Position numbers and translations under genes: made by a program. From an uncultured Clostridia bacterium (GTDB taxonomy: Bacteria; Bacillota; Clostridia; Oscillospirales; Acutalibacteraceae): a stretch of 64,000 nt of DNA. The stretch is taken from NCBI GenBank assembly GCA_946500295.1, contig CAMMVF010000002.1:83053-147052 (forward strand). The letters run 5' to 3'. The notes beneath the pieces were generated by a model. The model did not search any database and had not been told where the DNA came from. It worked only from the letters and a program-made list of their open reading frames with translations. Shown one piece after another: positions 11,121 through 21,634 of this stretch (position 1 is its first letter; each line of letters starts with the position of its first letter).

Positions 11121-11720
11121 CTAAACCTTAAGCTTGGAGTTTTGCAAAAACCACTCTCTCTGGTTTTCAAGCTTAGTATCGAGGGTAAAATCAACAACAA
11201 TGCCTATTCTCTCACACTGTGCTTTAAGCCCGCCGATGTAAATACTTGATACAGCCTCTACGCTGCAATTGTTATTAAAGCATTTTTCTATCTCGTCCTT
11301 AAGCGGCATATCCTCCTGCTTAATGCAGACTACTACCTGCTCACCTGCAAAATACCGAGCCGCCTCGGCTGCGTTTTTGAGAAGGGAAGTTTTATACTGC
11401 TCAGTCAGGGTATAGTTTTTCAGCTTTTGCTGAGCCTTGTCGAAAACCTCATCGACCATCTCGCTGCGTCTTCTGTAAAGCTGCTGCTTTCCCTCGTCCT
11501 CTTTTCTGGCTAGCTCTCCCGCTATGCCGGTACGCATGGACGCCATTTCTTTCTGAATCAGGGCGTGAGCGTCTTTTATGCCCTCGTCCTCAGCTTTTTT
11601 TAATTCCTCGGCCTTAAACTTTTCAACCTCGGAACGAATTGTATGCTTCTGCTCGTCAGCATATTTCTGAATAGCATTTAAAAAGTTACCTGTCTTTGTA
11701 TCAGCCGACATAGCAACCAT
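11121..11720 (-). CDS. atpE: V-type ATP synthase subunit E
   Basis: Long charged N-terminal helix plus subunit E C-terminal region; operon position. Confidence 0.8.
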   Translation of the reverse strand: MVAMSADTKTGNFLNAIQKYADEQKHTIRSEVEKFKAEELKKAEDEGIKDAHALIQKEMASMRTGIAGELARKEDEGKQQLYRRRSEMVDEVFDKAQQKLKNYTLTEQYKTSLLKNAAEAARYFAGEQVVVCIKQEDMPLKDEIEKCFNNNCSVEAVSSIYIGGLKAQCERIGIVVDFTLDTKLENQREWFLQNSKLKV

Positions 11721-11755
11721 TCCTCTCCGAATAGTTTATTATTGGTGGCTCGGAA

Positions 11756-12064
11756 TCAGATTTTGACCCCGATAGCCTCCTGTACATATCTTGTGATAGA
11801 GTCCTTCGTCCTGCCGTTGCCGTGGCGGTCGGGTATCTCCACAATCAGCGGACGCTGCCTGTGCAGCTTGAGGTCATAGACCAATTCGGGACACAGAGAG
11901 ACAAGTCGTTCAGTCATCAAAATAACGGCCACATCCTCCATCTCCATAGCCTCCGTCAGCGCCTTTCTAACCTCGTCGTCCTTGTGGATAACCACCCCGT
12001 CTATACCGGCAAGACGCATACCAATTTGAGTATCTACATTATCACTAATTAAATAAAAACGCAT
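11756..12064 (-). CDS. atpF: V-type ATP synthase subunit F
   Basis: IGMRLAGIDGVVIHKDDEV...MTERL pattern; operon position. Confidence 0.85.
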   Translation of the reverse strand: MRFYLISDNVDTQIGMRLAGIDGVVIHKDDEVRKALTEAMEMEDVAVILMTERLVSLCPELVYDLKLHRQRPLIVEIPDRHGNGRTKDSITRYVQEAIGVKI

Positions 12065-12120
12065 TTTATCACCAAAGCTTTCATCTTTGATTTAAGTGCA
12101 TACTCTGCAATTGAAATTGG

Positions 12121-12280
12121 AGCAAAGCGTGACAAGCTCGTTTGATCACGCCGGCGACGATTGCAACCGTCGCCGGGGGCTTTGCTCCTCAGTGTTTCGG
12201 TGGGGAGATTAAACCTCACCGAAGCACTGAATGGAACCCGCCGCCGACAGTGGCGGGGGACATCGCCTACTTGGTTATAC
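12121..12280. repeat. Dispersed palindromic repeat family 1, copy C (long form)
   Basis: GAGCAAAGCGTGACAAGCTCGTTTGATCACG... shared with copy F; CAGTGTTTCGGTG/CACCGAAGCACTG hairpin and ATTAAACCTCACCGAA core shared with copies E and G; ends ...CTTGGTTATA. Confidence 0.85.
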
Positions 12281-12709
12281 AAAGAGGATAATAATTGAAA
12301 TAAGCACGCCGTATATTGCAATACCTTCTGCCAATGCAACGAAGATAAGCGATTTACCGAAGGCCTTGGGATCCTCTGACGTAGCGCCGATAGCTGCCGG
12401 AGCTGCACCGCATACTGCAATACCGCCGCCTATACCGGAAAGTCCTGTAACAAGACCTGCTGCTATGTACTGCAAGCCGACTGAGTTGTCAGCGACCGCC
12501 TGAGCGGCTGTAGCTTCGTCGCCTGCAGCTGAAGCTACAAGCGGACAGGCTACACAGAAGATAACCATAGCTGCAAATGAAATAAGCTGTCTTACTACTG
12601 CGCTCTTTCTGCTGCGGCCTCTTTTGGCTACGCCGCGGTAGGAAAGATACATGGAAATAATGATGAAAAGTACGGGAAGAGTTAAAAGTATGAGTGTAAA
12701 TACTGACAT
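12275..12709 (-). CDS. atpK: V-type ATP synthase subunit K (c-ring), N-terminally extended
   Basis: C-terminal hairpin IAAGLVTGLSGIGGGIAV...SEDPKAFGKSLIFVALAEGIAIYG; stop codon lies in repeat copy C. Confidence 0.9.
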   Translation of the reverse strand: MSVFTLILLTLPVLFIIISMYLSYRGVAKRGRSRKSAVVRQLISFAAMVIFCVACPLVASAAGDEATAAQAVADNSVGLQYIAAGLVTGLSGIGGGIAVCGAAPAAIGATSEDPKAFGKSLIFVALAEGIAIYGVLISIIILFV

Positions 12710-12772
12710 GATAATTGCCTCCTAAATGTTTTTATTTAACCCCGCAATGCGGAGGTTTTGACTTTTTTCAGC

Positions 12773-14701
12773 TTATCTGGTGGTAAGCCTTACGGGCTTG
12801 AAAGCCCTGCCGTCGCCGATATAGAACCGGCTGAACATCTCGTAGTATTCGAGCCTTAAAACCTGAATGGTAACAAGGGTCGCCTCCAAAACAGTTACAA
12901 AGGCGTTTCCGAATATTACCATTATAATATATCCTACTGAGCCTTCTGACCCAACCATTCCCGCCAGCGTAAAGAACACCAGCATCATTCCTGCGTGTAC
13001 CAGTGCAAAGGTACCGACGCGAAGATAGGACATTGTGTTGGTAAAGTAGCTGAGCAATGCCTCGAAAAGCTCAAAAAAGCTTTGAACCAAAAACTCGCCC
13101 CACTTCTCAGGCTTCCAGTTTTTCTCTCTGTTGACCAGCTTTGAAAGCGGCTCCCCGAGGTAAATCAAGATGAGCGGAAGAACAATAAGCCCGATCACAT
13201 AGTAGATATTCATAATCTGGATGCCGAACAGCATACACAGAAAGCCTGTAATCAGTGAAGTGTAGAAAATAAGCCCGCACAGCCCGCTGGGGTTGAACAG
13301 CGCCCTGCCTATATCTCCCCGCTTTATCGAGGAAACGATATTTAAAAGCATGGCAAAGAAAACTAAAAACACTCCGATTCCGGCAGAGAGCAAAACAAGG
13401 GTCGTCGCACTTTCGAGCACCGGAAGCGGCTTGCCGCTCATTCCGAGTGCGTGGTATATCGGGTCTAGGGCTTCCTCAAATCCGAACACCGAGCCGTAGA
13501 TAAAGCCGAATATAGTAGCGGATATTCCACAGGGAACCAGGATTTTTCCGATGTCCATCCGTTTATACCGCCACATCAAAAGGCCGGCTATAATCAGCAC
13601 CACGCCCTGCCCCACGTCACCGAACATTATTCCGAACAAAATTGTAAAGGTAAGGGAAACAAAGAAGGTCGGATCCGGTTCGTTATAGCCCGGCAGACCG
13701 TACATATCCACGAAAAACTCATAGGGCTTTGAAAAAAAGTTATTTTTAAGCTTGATGGGCGGCGAGTGCTTCAGCTCCTCTTTACCGTCTGTCAGTGAAC
13801 ACTCCACGCTCTCGAGCGATTCGAGCTCCGATTTCAGTTTATCTGCATTTTCACTGGGAACCCAACCGACAAGAATGAAGCTTTTGTGGTAAATCATGGC
13901 GTTTTTCTTGATGCTTGAGAAAAGCTCCAGCTCAGAAAGCTCGCTGTAGCTGGTGTTGATGTCGAGCTTCTTTTTTCGACAGTACAGATCAAGCTCCGCG
14001 GAAATCTCCTGCTCCTGCTTGGTGTACTCCTCCAACTGCTTGGTTAAAATCTTCAACGAGTTTTCCGGCGTTCCGTGAAAGCCGGCTGTGTCGCAATGCT
14101 CAAAATACAGTCCGGAAAATATTCTGTCTATATCCTCGCATCTGTCTATCGGAGTGACATATACTCCCCAGTAATGCGACTCATCCTCGGTACAGATGAA
14201 GAAGTAAACGTAGGGGTCGTCCTTGTAGTTATCGAGCTTTTTCAAGCTCTCCTTGGGTAAGCGTCCGAAATTTGCCTTTATAAATTCACAGCTGAGGATT
14301 CTGTCAAAATCCATGCCGATTCCAATGAAATGTGAAGTTTCTTCAATGCCTCGCCTGCATTGATCAATCTTTTGGTTAATATCGGTTTTTTTAGCTATGA
14401 GCTTTGAAAGCTCCGCATCCAAAGCCTTAGCTCTGCTTATGACCTGCTTTTCATTTCCGTTTACTGCTATATCCAGCAGCTGCGGCTTGATTCCGGCCAT
14501 TTTCAGGGTCTCGGTAAAATCCGAAAGGGGCTCTGTGTAGGGGTTTTTGTCGGTAACAGGAACAAACCCCCTGGTGTCGGAGTAGAAATTCGTGGGGTCG
14601 TCGGGTTGAAACACTCCCGAGTCGCCGCAGATATTGATCACCTTATCAAGCTCCGACTTCAAACCGATAATACCAATTGATTTAATTGGAGAAACAGCCA
14701 T
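12773..14701 (-). CDS. atpI: V-type ATP synthase subunit I
   Basis: Cytoplasmic coiled-coil N half and membrane C half (FGIMFGDVGQG, TMSYLRVGTFALVHAGM). Confidence 0.92.
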   Translation of the reverse strand: MAVSPIKSIGIIGLKSELDKVINICGDSGVFQPDDPTNFYSDTRGFVPVTDKNPYTEPLSDFTETLKMAGIKPQLLDIAVNGNEKQVISRAKALDAELSKLIAKKTDINQKIDQCRRGIEETSHFIGIGMDFDRILSCEFIKANFGRLPKESLKKLDNYKDDPYVYFFICTEDESHYWGVYVTPIDRCEDIDRIFSGLYFEHCDTAGFHGTPENSLKILTKQLEEYTKQEQEISAELDLYCRKKKLDINTSYSELSELELFSSIKKNAMIYHKSFILVGWVPSENADKLKSELESLESVECSLTDGKEELKHSPPIKLKNNFFSKPYEFFVDMYGLPGYNEPDPTFFVSLTFTILFGIMFGDVGQGVVLIIAGLLMWRYKRMDIGKILVPCGISATIFGFIYGSVFGFEEALDPIYHALGMSGKPLPVLESATTLVLLSAGIGVFLVFFAMLLNIVSSIKRGDIGRALFNPSGLCGLIFYTSLITGFLCMLFGIQIMNIYYVIGLIVLPLILIYLGEPLSKLVNREKNWKPEKWGEFLVQSFFELFEALLSYFTNTMSYLRVGTFALVHAGMMLVFFTLAGMVGSEGSVGYIIMVIFGNAFVTVLEATLVTIQVLRLEYYEMFSRFYIGDGRAFKPVRLTTR

Positions 14702-14718
14702 CAGGGTACCTCCTTAAA

Positions 14719-15759
14719 TTATTGATATATCAACAGTTTTTTGATTACATCAGGGTCTACCTTATATCGTACCCCCTCGATGATATTTATAATATTTCTA
14801 AGCTCGGCTTGCTCAAGAAAATAATAACTCATCATAACAACGGTTGGCACCGTCGAAAACCTTATGAGCCTTCTTGACTGGTTATACCTGCCTCTGGAAG
14901 CTATCTCGCCGGCATAGTTATACTCCATTTTTGCTATCCTCTTGCCGACGCTGGACTGAGAGGCTACAGCGAACAGCTCCTTTGAGGAGGTCGCCTCACA
15001 CATCTCGTCAAGCACCGCTTCACGCACTGAGCCGTGGCTAAACAGCTGCTCTCTGATAGCTTGGGGTTTGAAATGGAAATACTTTTGAAGTCTTAAAACC
15101 CTGACAAAATTCATAAGGTCTATGTGTGTCGAAAACATCTCAGTAAGCTGCTTTTTTTCCTTGCCTCGGGTATGGTCAATTATATCAAACAAATGGTCGT
15201 ACATATCCGAATACATTACGTTTTCAATTTTGGGAACGTCAATGTTTTTGCCCGGGGCGGGCTTGTAGGGGCTTAAGAGCTTTTTGTATCTCGAGTTCTC
15301 AAGCGCCGCCAAGAACTCGTCGTAGTTTTTCGCCTTTGAAAGCGCCGTCAGGTCGATTTTTGTATGCGCCTCAAGATAAGACGGCAAATCAAACACGTAT
15401 CTTTCGGTGTTACCGGAATCCAGCAGCATCAAAAAATGTGACAGCTGCTCAACCTCCGCCTTTATTATCAGAAACTGGGAAAAAGCTTCGCCCGTAGCAA
15501 TCTCGTAATGCGAAAGCGATTCAAACTCTCTGAGAAGCTGCTGCTTGAGCACAGTCTCAAGCTGACCGCGGTGGACGTCTCTCTCGCTCATGTTGTTGAG
15601 CACCGACGAATACTTGGTGTGAGACTTGAGATAGGACATGACATCTCCGACTGTGGCACAGTTCAAAAGGCTTGAATAATCTTTTTCTTTAAGCCGCCTG
15701 CCGTACATCGACCTTGCCTTTGCTATAACGGCGTTGGCAGCGTATTTTGAAAATATCAT
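14719..15759 (-). CDS. atpC: V-type ATP synthase subunit C
   Basis: AC39-like sequence; operon position. Confidence 0.88.
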   Translation of the reverse strand: MIFSKYAANAVIAKARSMYGRRLKEKDYSSLLNCATVGDVMSYLKSHTKYSSVLNNMSERDVHRGQLETVLKQQLLREFESLSHYEIATGEAFSQFLIIKAEVEQLSHFLMLLDSGNTERYVFDLPSYLEAHTKIDLTALSKAKNYDEFLAALENSRYKKLLSPYKPAPGKNIDVPKIENVMYSDMYDHLFDIIDHTRGKEKKQLTEMFSTHIDLMNFVRVLRLQKYFHFKPQAIREQLFSHGSVREAVLDEMCEATSSKELFAVASQSSVGKRIAKMEYNYAGEIASRGRYNQSRRLIRFSTVPTVVMMSYYFLEQAELRNIINIIEGVRYKVDPDVIKKLLIYQ

Positions 15760-15794
15760 AGCTTTGCTCCTTTCTCGAAATTTTCAGTTCGTCA

Positions 15795-16106
15795 TCAGGA
15801 GCTTATTACTCTATCAACGATATCATCAACCCATTTGTCGCAGTTTTCACTGTAAAGCTGTTCCAAATGTTCCAAAGTCTCCTTTTGCTTTTGCTGAACC
15901 TCCTTGAGCTTTTGCTCAGCAATTTTGCGTTCGGTCTCTTCGTTTTTGACAATTCGCTTTCTCGCTTTTTCTATATAGTTGTTGTAAACGTCCTCTTTGG
16001 CCTTGGCTATATCCTGCTCAGAGGTCGCCTTCTCTTTATTGGCCTCCTCTGTCAGCTCTCTTGCCTTTTCGTCCATCTCGACAATCTTTGCGAGCATATC
16101 CTCCAT
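15795..16106 (-). CDS. V-type ATP synthase subunit G/H-like peripheral stalk protein
   Basis: Charged coiled coil, first gene of the operon; start set at MEDMLAKI rather than the ORF-track start 16160. Confidence 0.7.
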   Translation of the reverse strand: MEDMLAKIVEMDEKARELTEEANKEKATSEQDIAKAKEDVYNNYIEKARKRIVKNEETERKIAEQKLKEVQQKQKETLEHLEQLYSENCDKWVDDIVDRVISS

Positions 16107-16382
16107 TATGAAACACCTCCGCACGGAAAATAATAAATGCGAGGAACACAGTCCTCGCATTTCGCCGTTGAAATGAGCATAACATTAGCAAGAACTACAC
16201 ATCGTTATACTTTAATATATCAAATGTGCTCGTGTTCTGCGTTGTCGATATTATAGCACTCGTAAATTGAAATTTCAATACAAAAAAAGCCCTAAACTTG
16301 AAAAAAGCAAATTTTCTTATTAAAAGTATATATTTTATTGCTTTGTTACTCCAATTTTGTGAGCAAATCAATAACGGGCGGG

Positions 16383-17741
16383 TTAGTTCTTCAGACTTTG
16401 CAGCGGAGCAGGAATTCTGCCGCCGCGGTTTATAAACTTGGCAGGTGAGGCTGTGTTAAGCTCCATGACAGGGCCTCCGCCCAAAAGTCCACCAAACTCA
16501 AGCCACTCGCCCGCTTTCTTGCCTATAGCTGGAATGAGCCTTACAGCGGTTGTTTTGGAATTGACCATACCTATTGCCGCCTCGTCTGCTATGATAGCAG
16601 ATAAAACCTCGGGGGTAGTGTCGCCCGGAACATTTATCATATCAAGTCCTACCGAGCAAACAGCCGTCATAGCCTCGAGCTTTGTAAGCGTAAGACAACC
16701 GCTCTTAGCGGCGGCTATCATGCCGGCGTCCTCTGTAACAGGGATAAATGCTCCCGAAAGCCCTCCGACATGGGACGACGCCATCACTCCGCCCTTTTTA
16801 ACAGCGTCATTAAGCAGAGCCAGCGCAGCCGTTGTGCCGTGTGCTCCGCACTGCTCAAGTCCCATCTCCTCAAGAATATGCGCAACGCTGTCGCCTACGG
16901 CAGGTGTCGGTGCGAGCGAGAGATCCACTATTCCGAAGGGCACGCACAGCCTTTTGGAGGCCTCCTGAGCGACAAGCTGACCCGTCCTCGTGATTTTAAA
17001 CGCAGTTTTCTTTATCAGGTTGGCAACCTCGGTGATATCGCAGTCTCCGCATTTTGATAACACGGCTCTGACAACTCCGGGGCCTGAAACGCCGACGTTT
17101 ATCTCACAATCCGGTTCACCAGGACCGTGAAAAGCGCCCGCCATAAAGGGGTTGTCCTCAGGGGCATTGCAAAATACCACTAGCTTTGCAGCGCCTATAC
17201 ACTCTCGGTCGCTTGTAAGCTCGGCGGTTTCCTTGATTATCTTGCCCATTTTTTTTACGGCGTCCATATTTATTCCCGCCTTGGTCGAGCCGATATTCAC
17301 GGACGAACAAACGTGCTCGGTCTCGTTAAGCGCACGAGGGATACTTTCAATCAACGCATAATCTCCGCCTGCAAAGCCCTTTTGAACCAACGCCGAATAA
17401 CCGCCGATGAAATTCACCCCTACGCTTTGAGCCGCTCTCTCGAGAGCATGGGCAAATTTAACCGGGTCGCTGGTGGGGCAGGCTGCTGCGAGCATGGCTA
17501 TTGGAGTGACGGATATTCTTTTGTTAATAATCGGAATTCCGTACTCCCTGGAGATGTCCTCTCCGGTTTTTACCAAGTCTTTGGCATAACGGCAGATTTT
17601 GTCGTACACCTTGTCACAAGCTCTGTCAATATTTTCGTCTATACATTCGAGCAGCGAAATACCCATTGTAATTGTTCTTACATCGAGGTTTTCGTTGTCA
17701 ATCATGTTTATCGTTTCAAGTATATCATGTGTATTTATCAT
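16383..17741 (-). CDS. PFL family protein (UPF0210/DUF711)
   Basis: [14 protein letters not shown]...[11 protein letters not shown]; paired with an ACT-domain gene as in other Firmicutes. Confidence 0.9.
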   Translation of the reverse strand: MINTHDILETINMIDNENLDVRTITMGISLLECIDENIDRACDKVYDKICRYAKDLVKTGEDISREYGIPIINKRISVTPIAMLAAACPTSDPVKFAHALERAAQSVGVNFIGGYSALVQKGFAGGDYALIESIPRALNETEHVCSSVNIGSTKAGINMDAVKKMGKIIKETAELTSDRECIGAAKLVVFCNAPEDNPFMAGAFHGPGEPDCEINVGVSGPGVVRAVLSKCGDCDITEVANLIKKTAFKITRTGQLVAQEASKRLCVPFGIVDLSLAPTPAVGDSVAHILEEMGLEQCGAHGTTAALALLNDAVKKGGVMASSHVGGLSGAFIPVTEDAGMIAAAKSGCLTLTKLEAMTAVCSVGLDMINVPGDTTPEVLSAIIADEAAIGMVNSKTTAVRLIPAIGKKAGEWLEFGGLLGGGPVMELNTASPAKFINRGGRIPAPLQSLKN

Positions 17742-17772
17742 TAAAGCTATGCCTCCAAATTAATCTTCAACC

Positions 17773-18042
17773 TCAAATTCTGTGCATTGAGTTAAATATG
17801 TCCTCGTGCATGATGTGAATTTTTAAACCCATCTCATCTCCGAGTTTTTCAAGGCTTGCTCTGAGGTCGTCGAAGGGAACGCTGGACTTGTCTATATCGA
17901 CCAGCATTATCATAGCAAACATATCCTGCAATACAGACTGAGTAACCTCCTGAATATTTACACCGAATGAGGCGCACTGAGCGGAAACCTTGGCAAGTAT
18001 TCCGACTGTGTCCTTACCGATAACTGTTATAAAAGCACGCAT
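17773..18042 (-). CDS. ACT domain protein (UPF0237)
   Basis: MRAFITVIGKDTVGILAKVSAQCASFGVNIQEVTQSVLQDMFAM. Confidence 0.92.
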   Translation of the reverse strand: MRAFITVIGKDTVGILAKVSAQCASFGVNIQEVTQSVLQDMFAMIMLVDIDKSSVPFDDLRASLEKLGDEMGLKIHIMHEDIFNSMHRI

Positions 18043-18300
18043 TATTTTTCCCCCTAAGGTTGTTTTGTATTATTATCTATTATCTTATTTTTCGCTCGGA
18101 CTGTCAATAGCGCAGGCAGGATTTTCTGTCGAAAGTAAAGCTAAAGAAAATCACAGCTTGACAAAGTCAAGGAGAGCAGTTAATCTTAAAATTAGAGAAA
18201 TTTAACCAATCAACATCGCAAAAGTACTGCGGGCACACGCTCGTACTACCCTACGCTATTTTTTTATAATACATGTAAATTTAAACTTCGGAGGTAACAC

Positions 18301-19125
18301 ATGAAACCGTATTTTGACAGCCACTGCCACAGCTCAAATTCCTTTGACGCTGAAAACACAGTAGAGGAAATGCTCGCTCGGGCTGACAAGCTGGGGCTTG
18401 AATATCTTACGATTACAGATCATTTTGAAGCTCCATGTTACTACAATCAAAACGAGGAGATGGGCGACATACCGATGCTCATCAGAAATTCAATAAAGGA
18501 CATTAAATCTCAGCAGCAGGCGCAAACCGGCACAAAGCTGCTTTGCGGAATCGAGCTGGGCGAACCGCTGCAGGATATAAAAGCCACCGAAGAGGTTTTA
18601 GGACTTACTGATTACGACTTTGTATTGTGCTCTTTGCACAACTTAAAGTGCATGAAGGACTTTTTCTGGCTCGACTACAGCGCCGATAAAATACCCGAAC
18701 TGCTCAAGGCATATTTTCTTGAGCTTTTGGAGTGCATACAGTGGGGAAATTTCAACTCTCTGGCTCACATCACCTATCCTCTTCGCTATATCTGTGACAA
18801 AGCAAATATAGCGGTAGATTTAAATGAGTACAAAGGGCAGATTGACGAGGTTTTGTCTTTGCTTGCAGAAAAGGACTTGGCTCTTGAGTTTAACACCTGC
18901 CGTAACGACGCCCTTGGTTTAAGCGCCATGCATAGTTGTCGAGATATACCCTTTTTAAAAAGATTTCGCGAGCTTGGCGGAAGATTTATCACCCTCGGCT
19001 CGGATGCACACAAGACAGCTGACCTCGCAAAGGGCATAACCGGCGCTGTAGAAATACTTAAAGATCTCGGCTACAAAGAAGCTGCTGTATATATAAAAAG
19101 GCAGCCCTGCCCCATAGCTTTATGA
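18301..19125 (+). CDS. hisJ: PHP-domain histidinol-phosphatase family protein
   Basis: FDSHCHSSNSFDAENTVEEMLARADKLGLEYLTITDH; GSDAH motif. Confidence 0.85.
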   Translation: MKPYFDSHCHSSNSFDAENTVEEMLARADKLGLEYLTITDHFEAPCYYNQNEEMGDIPMLIRNSIKDIKSQQQAQTGTKLLCGIELGEPLQDIKATEEVLGLTDYDFVLCSLHNLKCMKDFFWLDYSADKIPELLKAYFLELLECIQWGNFNSLAHITYPLRYICDKANIAVDLNEYKGQIDEVLSLLAEKDLALEFNTCRNDALGLSAMHSCRDIPFLKRFRELGGRFITLGSDAHKTADLAKGITGAVEILKDLGYKEAAVYIKRQPCPIAL

Positions 19126-19138
19126 GGAGGGCGAGATT

Positions 19139-19561
19139 ATGATAATAATTTCGGTGGATTTAGGACTTGCCAGAACCGGGCTGGCATATTGCGACAAGGG
19201 CGAACTGCTCGCCTCACCGCTTTGCGTTATAGAAGAGCGTGAGCTTGACGTGCTGGCAGAAAAAATCGCACAAAAAGTAAATGAAGTGAGGGCGGAGCTT
19301 ATTGTAGTAGGACTGCCCAAGAACATGGACGGCAGCGAGGGCGAATCAGCCGTAAGAGCCAGAGAGTTTGCCGATAAACTGCATCAGCTTACTGGACTTG
19401 AGTGCGTAATGCAGGATGAAAGAGGCACAACAGTAACGGCGACGGGCTACCTCAACAACACAAATACCAGGGGAAAAAAGCGCAAAAAGATAATAGACAG
19501 CGTAGCGGCCACTATAATACTCGAGGACTATATGCGCAAAAGACGTCTCAGCTCCATGTAG
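19139..19561 (+). CDS. ruvX: RuvX/YqgF family putative Holliday junction resolvase
   Basis: VDLGLARTGLAYCD; VVGLPKNMDGSEGESAVRAREFADKL; DERGTTVTA. Confidence 0.9.
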   Translation: MIIISVDLGLARTGLAYCDKGELLASPLCVIEERELDVLAEKIAQKVNEVRAELIVVGLPKNMDGSEGESAVRAREFADKLHQLTGLECVMQDERGTTVTATGYLNNTNTRGKKRKKIIDSVAATIILEDYMRKRRLSSM

Positions 19562-19653
19562 AGCACCGCTTTTACTGTCTATCATTACATGCTAATATTT
19601 TAAGACACCTTATATTTAAATGGGTGCGTGGACTTTTGGATAAAATAAAATGA

Positions 19654-19684
19654 ATGGGGGCGATGTGGATATCGACCCCCAAAT
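19654..19684. terminator. Stem-loop between convergent ruvX and asnB
   Basis: TGGGGGCGATgtggatATCGACCCCCA in a convergent intergenic region. Confidence 0.5.
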
Positions 19685-19769
19685 TTTGTATAGTGCTTTA
19701 ACATTTTCAAAATAGCGCCGTGCTTTGAACGGTACAAATATAACCGCTCGCCGTACCGCAAACAGGAGA

Positions 19770-21614
19770 TTAATAATTCAATTCCACATTATACTCCTTT
19801 ATCCAGTAATCAAGCTGTACTATATATGCCAAAATTTGCGGAGTACGCATGAGCTGTCCGTACCACGGGGAGCTTATGTCATTGGGGTGCTCAATAATAC
19901 TTTCAACGCCTTCCTTGTCTAAGATAGCGGCAAGGGGGCTTTTTTTGTCACTGAGCACGGCTTTTGCACCAGAGCTTACAAGCTCCATGTAGCGAGGATT
20001 GAAGGTCTTGGGGTAGGGGCTTTTCTTGCGCCAGACTATATCGTCGGGGAGAATCCCGTCAAACGCCGTCCTGAGTATTCCCTTTTCCCTGCCGTCGAGC
20101 GCCTTGAGCTTCCACGGCATATTATAGGCGTACTCCACTATCCTGTGGTCGCAAAACGGCACTCTCACCTCAAGTCCCGAGTACATCGAGGCTCTGTCCT
20201 TACGCTCAAGCAGGCACTGCATAAACCAGTAGTAGTTGAGCATGAACATCTCCCTCATCCTTTTTTCGAGCGGGGTATCGGTCGTGAGGGCGTCGGTACG
20301 GCTTATAGTATCGAGATAACGCTGATGAGAATACTCCTCACCACGAGGCAGAACTCCCTTTTTCAGTATGCTTCGGCGAATGTCGGTGCTGCGGCTCCAT
20401 GGGAAGCACTGCTCGAACAAGATATCTCGGTTATGATACCAGGGGTAGCCGCCGAAAAGCTCGTCGGCGCACTCGCCCGAGAGCGCAACTGTAAAGTCCT
20501 GCTTTACACTTCGGCAAAACAGCAGTAGAGACGAATCCACGTCGGCCATGGGCAGAAGGTCACGAGAATTGACGGAATCAAACAGAGCCTGATAAAGCTC
20601 GTCGTTATTCAATACCACAGAGTGATGACAACTGCCAATGTAATCGCTCATCAGTCCGATATAGTCACTGTCGCTGTTAGGCTGGAAAAGGCTTTTTTCA
20701 AAATAGCGGCTGTTATCCTCATAATCCACCGAATAGGTGTTGAGACGACCCCTGCCGTCGGCTTTAAAGCAATCTGCAGCGGTCTTGCAGATTATGCTTG
20801 AATCCAGCCCTCCCGACAAAAAGCAGCACAGCGGCACGTCTGAGACAAGTTGACGTGTGATAGAATCTGTGAGCAGAGAGCGACATTTGTTTATAGTTTC
20901 CTCCCGTGAGTCGATGTGCGGCGAGGCGGCGAGCTTAAAGTAAAGCTTGCGTCTCAAGCCCTTGTCGCTGTAGCTCAGGCACTCTCCGGGCAAAAGCTCC
21001 CGCACTTCCTTGAATATCCCAAAACCCGGAGTCCTCGCCGGACCTAAAAAGAGAATATCGTAAAGCCCCTGCTCATCGACTACCGGCTTTACATGGGGGT
21101 TTTTAAGTAAGGACTTAATCTCCGAGGCAAACAAAAATCCGCCGTCGTATTCAAAAAAGAAAAAGGGTTTTACTCCTACCCTGTCCCTAGCCGCAAAGAG
21201 GCTGTGGTCAAATTCATCGTAAACAGCAAAGGCGTAAATTCCGTTTAGCTTATCTACACAGTCCTCGCCAAAGCAGATATAGCTGTAGAGCAAAACCTCG
21301 GTGTCGCAGTCGGTTTCAAATCGGCAGCCGAGGGTTTCAAGCTCGGCTTTGAGCTCAGGGACATTATATAGCTCGCCGTTATAGACTATTGTGTATTTAT
21401 GCTCGCCCTGTGTTCGGCTCATCGGCTGCTGTCCGTTATTCGGGTCAATTACAGCAAGGCGGCGATGCATAAGGCTAGCGTGACCATCTTCTGATAAATA
21501 CACGCCCCTGTCATCGGGTCCCCTGCGCTCAAGAGAGTCCGTCATTTCGTTTATGATTATCGACTTTACGCTCAAATCCTCGTATTTATCTATCCAACCT
21601 GCTATTCCGCACAT
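19770..21614 (-). CDS. asnB: Asparagine synthase (glutamine-hydrolysing)
   Basis: N-terminal MCGIAGW, FLSGGLDSSII PP-loop. Confidence 0.95.
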   Translation of the reverse strand: MCGIAGWIDKYEDLSVKSIIINEMTDSLERRGPDDRGVYLSEDGHASLMHRRLAVIDPNNGQQPMSRTQGEHKYTIVYNGELYNVPELKAELETLGCRFETDCDTEVLLYSYICFGEDCVDKLNGIYAFAVYDEFDHSLFAARDRVGVKPFFFFEYDGGFLFASEIKSLLKNPHVKPVVDEQGLYDILFLGPARTPGFGIFKEVRELLPGECLSYSDKGLRRKLYFKLAASPHIDSREETINKCRSLLTDSITRQLVSDVPLCCFLSGGLDSSIICKTAADCFKADGRGRLNTYSVDYEDNSRYFEKSLFQPNSDSDYIGLMSDYIGSCHHSVVLNNDELYQALFDSVNSRDLLPMADVDSSLLLFCRSVKQDFTVALSGECADELFGGYPWYHNRDILFEQCFPWSRSTDIRRSILKKGVLPRGEEYSHQRYLDTISRTDALTTDTPLEKRMREMFMLNYYWFMQCLLERKDRASMYSGLEVRVPFCDHRIVEYAYNMPWKLKALDGREKGILRTAFDGILPDDIVWRKKSPYPKTFNPRYMELVSSGAKAVLSDKKSPLAAILDKEGVESIIEHPNDISSPWYGQLMRTPQILAYIVQLDYWIKEYNVELNY

Positions 21615-21634
21615 AAAATCACCCCATAATCATT

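Noticed and set aside
12049-12420. 123-aa minus-strand ORF across repeat copy C
   Set aside because: Runs in another frame through a palindromic repeat and overlaps atpK; not a credible gene.
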